NCBI RefSeq assembly: GCF_014204795.1
Contig: NZ_JACHMB010000001.1
Location: forward strand, 1,674,001 to 1,738,000
Length of the DNA: 64,000 bases
Origin: Nonomuraea jabiensis
GTDB lineage: Bacteria > Actinomycetota > Actinomycetes > Streptosporangiales > Streptosporangiaceae
Direction: 5' to 3'
Position numbers and translations under genes: made by a program. Each line of letters opens with the position of its first letter. Position 1 is the first letter of the stretch. Under the pieces are notes generated by a model. It was not told the origin of the DNA and made no database searches. It was given only the letters and a program-made list of their open reading frames with translations. Below, one piece after another: positions 62,822 through 64,000 of this stretch.

Positions 62822-63819
62822 AGGTCACCACGCCCAGGCTCACCCAGAACGTCCTGACCGTCGAGGGCAGGGACACCGGCGAGCCGGTGCTGTTCGTCCA
62901 CGGAAACGTCTCCTCGGCCGCCTTCTGGCGCGACAGCATGGCGGCGCTGCCCGGCGGCTACCGCCCGCTCGCGGTCGACCTGCGCGGGTTCGGCGAGAGC
63001 GACCCCGCGCCCGTGGACGCCACGAGGGGCCTGCGCGACTGGTCCGACGACCTGATCGAGCTGGTCGAGGCGCTCGGCCTGGACCGGGTGCACCTGGTCG
63101 GCTGGAGCCTGGGCGGCGGCATCGTGCTGCAGGTCCTGCGCGACCAGCCGGCCGCCGTCCGGAGCGTCACCCTGGTCAACCCGATCTCGCCGTACGGCTT
63201 CGGCGGCACGGAGGGCCCGGACGGCCGCCTCACGCACGCCGACGGCGCGGGAGCGGGCGCCGGCGCCGCCAACCCCGACTTCGTGGCCCGGCTCAAGGCG
63301 GGCGACATGTCGGACGAATCCCCCACGTCGCCGCGCAGCGTCCTCCGCTCCTCGTACGTCAAGCACCCCGAGATCGCCGACGAGGACTTCTACGTACGCT
63401 CGATGCTCACCACCCGCGTCGGCGAGGCCAACTACCCGGGCGACGCCGTCACCTCGGCGCAGTGGCCCGGCGTGGCCCCCGGCAAGCACGGCATCCTCAA
63501 CGCCATAGCCCCCACCCACTTCCGCCTGGACGACCTCCACGAGATCGACCCCAAACCGCCCATCCTGTGGATCAGGGGCGCCGACGACGTGATCGTCTCC
63601 GACACGTCGCTCTTCGACCTGGCCCACCTGGGCGCGCTCGGCGTCGTACCCGACTCCCCCGGCACCCCGGCCCAGCCCATGGTAGCCCAGACCAGGGCCG
63701 TGCTGGAGCGCTACGGCCCCTACCGCGAGGCCGTCATCGACGACTGCGGCCACAGCCCGCACCTGGAGCACCCCGAGGAGTTCCGGCGCCTGCTGACCGC
63801 TCACCTCGGGGAGGCATGA
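62818..63819 (+). CDS. Alpha/beta-fold hydrolase
   Basis: 333 residues, translationally coupled to the transporter. VLFVHGNVSSAAFWRDSM near the start gives the oxyanion loop; GWSLGGGIVLQ has the nucleophile Ser in G-x-S-x-G; GADDVIVSD the acidic residue; and CGHSPHLEHPEEF the catalytic His. An insertion rich in Gly/Ala (GAGAGAGAAN) sits in the cap region. Likely an ester hydrolase of the imported or co-catabolised substrate; no signal peptide, so it acts in the cytoplasm. Its stop overlaps the next gene (ATGA). Confidence 0.85.
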   Translation: MKVTTPRLTQNVLTVEGRDTGEPVLFVHGNVSSAAFWRDSMAALPGGYRPLAVDLRGFGESDPAPVDATRGLRDWSDDLIELVEALGLDRVHLVGWSLGGGIVLQVLRDQPAAVRSVTLVNPISPYGFGGTEGPDGRLTHADGAGAGAGAANPDFVARLKAGDMSDESPTSPRSVLRSSYVKHPEIADEDFYVRSMLTTRVGEANYPGDAVTSAQWPGVAPGKHGILNAIAPTHFRLDDLHEIDPKPPILWIRGADDVIVSDTSLFDLAHLGALGVVPDSPGTPAQPMVAQTRAVLERYGPYREAVIDDCGHSPHLEHPEEFRRLLTAHLGEA

Positions 63820-64000
63820 TGTTCGTCGCGCTCACGTTAGTGGCGAGCCTGCTCACCCCGGCCCCGCAGCTCACGGTGCCGGGCGCGGAGCAGGCCGTGG
63901 TGGCCACGCTGGACGACCTGACCACGGCGGGCACCGCGAAGACCGGCCACACCGACCCGGCCGACTGGGCCGGGCTGCACTCGGCCGCCACGGTCAACCC
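63816..64000 (+). CDS. Secreted protein, probable hydrolase (3' end outside window)
   Basis: The first 61 codons only. ATG 63816 overlaps the hydrolase stop. The start MMFVALTLVASLLTPAPQLT looks like a short signal peptide with possible cleavage after the Pro/Ala region, followed by LDDLTTAGTAKTGHTDPADW and AGLHSAATVNP. This resembles the start of secreted tannase/feruloyl-esterase-like or 3-hydroxybutyrate-oligomer hydrolase-like proteins; the latter would fit the operon. The assignment is weak because the active-site region is beyond the edge. Confidence 0.45.
   Translation, partial: MMFVALTLVASLLTPAPQLTVPGAEQAVVATLDDLTTAGTAKTGHTDPADWAGLHSAATVN

Overview
The window is very GC-rich, with gene families typical of a filamentous actinomycete of the order Streptosporangiales (a Nonomuraea-like organism is my inference, not shown by any marker gene). 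Evidence includes many GTG starts, ATGA/GTGA stop-start overlaps, tandem PknB-type kinases, a DUF5999 gene, an actinobacterial lipid-droplet-associated protein beside ispH, and two different succinate dehydrogenases.

Layout. 1-7.1 kb is an accessory, decayed stretch: an ImmA/IrrE peptidase and PIN-domain pair, a frameshifted IS5-type transposase, an EreA/ChaN-like protein, a small monooxygenase followed by a truncated gene start, and a DUF4132 gene. The DUF4132 gene lies between long inverted repeats, next to the first codons of an otherwise missing IS5-type transposase. 7.1-18.0 kb is respiratory and regulatory: a cytochrome b558-type sdhCAB operon (minus) divergent from a LysR gene with a T-N11-A palindrome between them, a three-gene response-regulator/phosphatase, HAMP kinase and response-regulator operon, and a second succinate dehydrogenase of the mycobacterial Sdh1 type (plus), preceded by a palindrome. 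18.1-32.9 kb is a ten-gene minus-strand locus resembling a type IV secretion/conjugation machine: TcpC-like, small membrane protein, a TcpE-ParA fusion, VirB4, VirB6-like, a second VirB8/NTF2-like protein, transglycosylase-NlpC/P60, Nudix, and two Pro-rich surface proteins. It has no relaxase, coupling protein or integrase in the window and sits among housekeeping genes, so it is the best candidate for an undescribed system.

33-44 kb is core chromosome: ychF, rmuC, a DUF6542 protein, ispH, a lipid-droplet protein, xseA, a frameshifted metallo-beta-lactamase gene, xseB (inverted relative to xseA), DUF4245, tetR, glpX and a DUF1707 protein. 44-50 kb holds transporters and regulators: tetR/SDR with a clear promoter and operator, a DUF998 protein, two exporters, an oxidoreductase and a MocR regulator. 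50-58.8 kb carries class I fumarase, DUF5999, two Ser/Thr kinases, class II fumarase (fumC), and trpD preceded by a classical Trp-codon attenuator. 58.8-64 kb is a probable 3-hydroxybutyrate utilisation operon: dehydrogenase, GAF/PucR-type regulator, MHS-family transporter, alpha/beta hydrolase and a truncated secreted protein.

How the genes work together: two succinate dehydrogenases and two fumarases duplicate consecutive TCA steps with different cofactors, and each sdh operon has its own candidate control site. The T4SS-like genes are packed with short gaps or overlaps and are probably one transcription unit read from about 32.9 kb to 18.1 kb. All functional calls rest on reading motifs and gene order by eye; no database search was possible.
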